NCBI GenBank assembly: GCA_003952965.2
Contig: CM025852.1
Coordinates: forward strand, 27,139,448 to 27,203,447
Length of the DNA: 64,000 nt
DNA from: Morella rubra
Taxonomy: Eukaryota > Streptophyta > Magnoliopsida > Fagales > Myricaceae
Direction: 5' to 3'
The notes under the pieces were generated by a model. That model was not told the origin of the DNA and made no database searches. It saw only the letters and a program-made list of their open reading frames with translations. The translations under genes and the position numbers were made by a program. Positions 61,279 to 64,000 of the stretch are shown here, one piece after another (positions within the stretch are counted from its first letter, which is position 1; every line of letters starts with the position of its first letter).

Positions 61279-61357
61279 CAATTAGATTCACCAAGAGAAA
61301 TCTCCCCCCACAAGTTAGCTCTGGGAGCTCCAAACTCTGTTTCTCCCTCTTCGATCA

Positions 61358-62296
61358 ATGGCGGCCACTGCACCATCTTCAGCTGCTGCTTATCTTCGAG
61401 GAATCGAACCCAGACAGTTCATTTCCCCTAAATCTCGTTTCGCCCGTATTTTTCCCACCAGAAAATCATTCACAGTCGTTGCCATGGCGCCCAAAAAGAA
61501 GGTTCTACTTTCTCTTTCTTTGTTTTAGTCTTCTTTCAATGAATACTATTGATTTCATGTCTGGCTGTCGAGAAAATTCAGGGAAAGAAATGGAAAACTA
61601 ATGTCTCAGTTGTATATCCGATTGGAAATTTGAGCAAGAAAAGGCTTAGGAGTAAGTACTTAACGAAGATATACCATTCTCTTGGTCGCTAAGACAATAG
61701 CATAACGTAGAAGATAACATTAATTGGGTTCCTTAATTTTGATTCACATCAATATCCGTGGTATCCGTTACCTTTCTCCACAGATTCTTGTCAACAAAAC
61801 GTAGCATTGTGGTTCTTTCAGCCTAATGGCAATCAATAATAAAAAAACGCAGGTGAACAAGTACGATAAGAACTGGCAGAAACAGTGGTTCGGGGCGGGA
61901 ATATTCTACGAGGGGGACGAGTCAGTGGAGGTGGACGTGTTCAAGGAGCTGGAGAAGCGAAAGGTCCTGAGCAACGTTGAGAAGGCCGGCCTGCTATCCA
62001 AGGCCGAGGAGCTCGGGCTAACTCTCTCCTCCATTGAGAAGCTTGGGGTGTTTTCCAAGGCGGAGGAGCTCGGCCTGCTCAGCTTCCTCGAGAAGGCCAC
62101 GAGCGCCTCGCCCTCCACTCTCGCATCGGCGACACTGCCCGTATTGGTGGCGGCGTTGGCAGCCATCGTGTTGATCCCAGACGACTCCGCTGGGTTGGTA
62201 GCCGTGCAGGCCGTGTTGGCCGGGGCGCTTGGGGTTGGGGCTGTTGGCTTGATCGTTGCATCCATTGTGTTGGGTGGTTTACAAGAAGCCGATTGA
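61358..62296 (+). CDS. RIQ-like chloroplast thylakoid protein (DUF1118)
   Basis: Two exons, 61358-61501 and 61853-62296, encode 195 residues. The family (Arabidopsis RIQ1/RIQ2) consists of small grana thylakoid proteins that influence LHCII organisation, grana stacking and induction of non-photochemical quenching. Residues 1-40 or so form a Ser/Ala/Arg-rich chloroplast transit peptide. The mature part begins VNKYDKNWQKQWFGAGIFYE and has two similar helical repeats, VLSNVEKAGLLSKAEELG and SIEKLGVFSKAEELGLLS. Two hydrophobic helices follow (VLVAALAAIVLIP and AVLAGALGVGAVGLIVASIV), and the protein ends GLQEAD. Exon 2 is GC-rich and intact. The upstream Met in exon 1 is preferred because it yields the transit peptide. 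It is divergent from HIR across a duplicated intergenic region. Confidence 0.92.
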
Positions 62297-63039
62297 CTTT
62301 CCATGTTTCCTTTTCCTTTTTGCTTGTCTGCCTGATATGACATTTTCTTTTGTACTATTTCATGTTTTCTTTTTTTCATTTTCTTGTTTGTAATATTATT
62401 TTCCTTGGAGGAGGAACAGGGAAATGTAGGGGGGTTTGGATACCCCTTTTAAAGGATGTAAAGAAGAGGAGGGGGAGAAGTTAGCATCAAGCGATAAACG
62501 CAAATTATGGATTTCCAACATTAGTAAGATAGCAGGAGGAAATGTATGAAGTCCAAAGTACATTCTTCAACATAATTTGCAGAAGGAAGAAAAATGTCTC
62601 TTTGTGAAAGTGTAGTTTTGTTTCTCGTCTTTCTTTTAGTTGCATGAATAAAAGCTAAAATCTACTAGCGAAACTTAAAAGTGGAAGGATTTTAATGTCT
62701 TGGTGAGAATGGAGAGCTTTGGTTAAGGTTGCAAATGGGCATATGGAATGAGATTGTCGTCAACCAACTAGCTGGTTTAAGCTCAATTTTTTGCGAAGCC
62801 ATACAGCAACAAAGAAATACCATTAATTGAAAGCATCTGATTTTCTTTGCTTGCAGTCGCAGTAACCTAAGTATCTCTGTTACTATGACATAAATTTTGC
62901 ATTTGGCAATGTCCTAGACTCCAGTGTGGCAGACATCAAGGCCAGAGAACAGATCGCTCATGCAGGTTTTGTGAGTTCTTCAAAGAAGACAAAAATGTAC
63001 AATACAGAGTCCGTTTCTTGGACTCAAAAAGCAAGAAAG
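62297..63039. other. RIQ-like gene 3' flank
   Basis: 3' UTR and downstream DNA. An ATGAATAAAAG signal lies near 62644. No further gene is seen before the tRNA. Confidence 0.5.
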
Positions 63040-63050
63040 AAAAAAAAAAT
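63040..63050 (-). terminator. Pol III terminator of tRNA-Ala
   Basis: A run of ten A on the plus strand (63040-63049) is a T run on the tRNA's strand, about 15 nt past the mature 3' end. This fits oligo-T termination by RNA polymerase III. Confidence 0.75.
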
Positions 63051-63063
63051 CAGGAATTTCCAA

Positions 63064-63136
63064 TGGAGATGCGGGGTATCGATCCCCGTACCTCTCGCAT
63101 GCTAAGCGAGCGCTCTACCATCTGAGCTACATCCCC
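63064..63136 (-). tRNA. tRNA-Ala (anticodon AGC)
   Basis: 73 nt on the minus strand. The acceptor stem GGGGATG/CATCTCC has one G-U pair and a discriminator A. The D-arm region reads GTAGCTCAGATGGTAGAGC (A box). The anticodon arm has loop CTTAGCATG with AGC, and the T arm is CGGGG-ATCGATA-CCCCG, the unusual T-loop typical of plant tRNA-Ala. CCA is not encoded, as in nuclear genes. The gene looks functional. Confidence 0.95.
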
Positions 63137-64000
63137 GTGTGGTTGTAAAAGAACCAGAAATATTTATCTAGAAAAACCTTAGAACCAAACCAAACTTTCC
63201 AAACCAGAAATCGAACCCACTTTGGAGGACTCCTCCAAATCAAATCAAACGCAGAAGAACTGTATGGGCTGTTAAGTGAGGGAAGGGGAATAGACATGGG
63301 GTAGGGACAACTTTATGTAGGGTAACTCGTACTCATAGTCTCATATTACGGGTTTTTTTTTTTTTTTAAGTTAAATATAGTTTACACTATAATTTATTAT
63401 TTTTCTTACATTACACCCATCATTATTGATTTTATACACTTTACACTCTTTTTTAAAATTTTTGATTAATTTATACATAAAATAATTTTTTGATGTGTAA
63501 AATGATAATTTTGTTCCTCTAATTTTTTTGCAAAGTTTGAGGGTAAAATCTTAAATTTAGAGACCAAAAGAAAAATATTGCAAAGCATATGAAATTAATA
63601 ATTGAATGTAATGTGATAAAAATAATATATAAAGGTGTATAGTGTCAAGACTCTTAAAGTTAGAGGGTAAAAAATATATTTATCTTTTCTCTTTCTTTTT
63701 TTTCTTTTTTTTTAAGGCTGACTAACCCATTGCACCATTTTCACTATCATAACCACCAGTTGCATATTTCTTAATGAATAGCCTTCATTTAGTTATACTA
63801 ACATATGCACGTCTAGTATTTGGGATTCTGCTACAACATATTACAAGTAAGAAAGAGTAAAAGCTCTAACAATATGATAATAGGAACAAGTAGAATATAG
63901 AGTCTGAGCGTAGCAACCAAGAGTACTGGATCTCTCTGTCATAGACGAAAAAACAGCTCCTGGGTTTGGCGGACGTGATAATTAATTTCTCAGTTATTAT
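63137..64000. other. AT-rich right end, no gene seen
   Basis: Poly-T and poly-A rich intergenic DNA. No frame or repeat family is recognised. Confidence 0.6.

Larger units (their letters stand above)
58852..61290. repeat. Tandem copies of the HIR/RIQ divergent promoter region
   Basis: Unit 1 (58852-59925, 1074 bp) and unit 2 (59926 to about 61290, about 1365 bp) are direct repeats. Both start TTCATTATATTCATCCCATTG (21st base onward diverging later) and end with the G-box-bearing CCCACGTGGCAATTAGATTC. Unit 2 leads into the RIQ-like gene. Unit 1 is missing at least ten short stretches present in unit 2. Within unit 2 the TTTCTTTCTCGGAATTACTT segment itself occurs twice (about 60193 and 60243). 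Confidence 0.9.

Noticed and set aside
61906-62379. 157-codon minus-strand frame opposite the RIQ-like exon 2
   Set aside because: Shadow of a GC-rich exon; Ser/Ala/Thr-rich low-complexity translation with no family match.

Overview
The window is nuclear DNA from a flowering plant, most likely a eudicot. Evidence: many short exons with GT-AG introns, plant-only gene families (phytocystatin, VTC4-type phosphatase, RIQ/DUF1118 thylakoid protein, HIR band-7 protein), Ty1/copia retrotransposons and an AT-rich background. The species is not identifiable from what I can read.

Left third (1-17.9 kb) is ordinary gene space. It holds the 3' end of a tonoplast dicarboxylate transporter, a single-exon secreted phytocystatin behind two G-boxes and a TATA box, an 11-exon MO25-like scaffold gene, and a 12-exon inositol/L-galactose-1-phosphate phosphatase (VTC4 type). 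On the minus strand lie the last two exons of a cytochrome b561/DOMON gene whose DOMON-coding exon is missing.

Middle (18.7-49 kb) is accessory, repeat-rich DNA built around purple acid phosphatase (PAP) genes of the large PAP27-like class. There are three copies: a 3'-end pseudogene (18.7-20.0 kb), a 12-exon gene (23.0-28.1 kb) that has all metal-ligand motifs but an in-frame TAA at codon 438, and a 5' fragment with exons 1-2 only (34.7-35.5 kb). Intron 2 of that fragment holds a young copia element with near-identical LTRs and one frameshift in reverse transcriptase. A second, decayed copia element follows. Its 5' LTR carries about 1.66 kb absent from its 3' LTR, and its right end abuts a LINE 3' tail. 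A 1.3-kb AT-rich foldback sits just upstream of the main PAP gene. A 6.5-kb stretch (28.1-34.6 kb) has no recognisable content.

Right part (50-64 kb) has a compact VDAC-like porin gene and a complete HIR (hypersensitive-induced reaction) gene on the minus strand. Next comes a near-identical tandem copy of HIR exons 1-4 that lacks the final exon, then a tandemly duplicated HIR/RIQ divergent promoter region whose left unit is a shortened version of the right one. The two-exon RIQ-like thylakoid gene and a tRNA-Ala(AGC) gene follow.

The strongest leads are the HIR/promoter tandem duplications (real, or an unmerged-haplotype or assembly artefact), the PAP cluster with its premature stop, the truncation of the b561/DOMON gene beside the PAP pseudogene, and the foldback element. 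I found no clearly new molecular system. Exon limits were set by eye from splice consensus and frame continuity.
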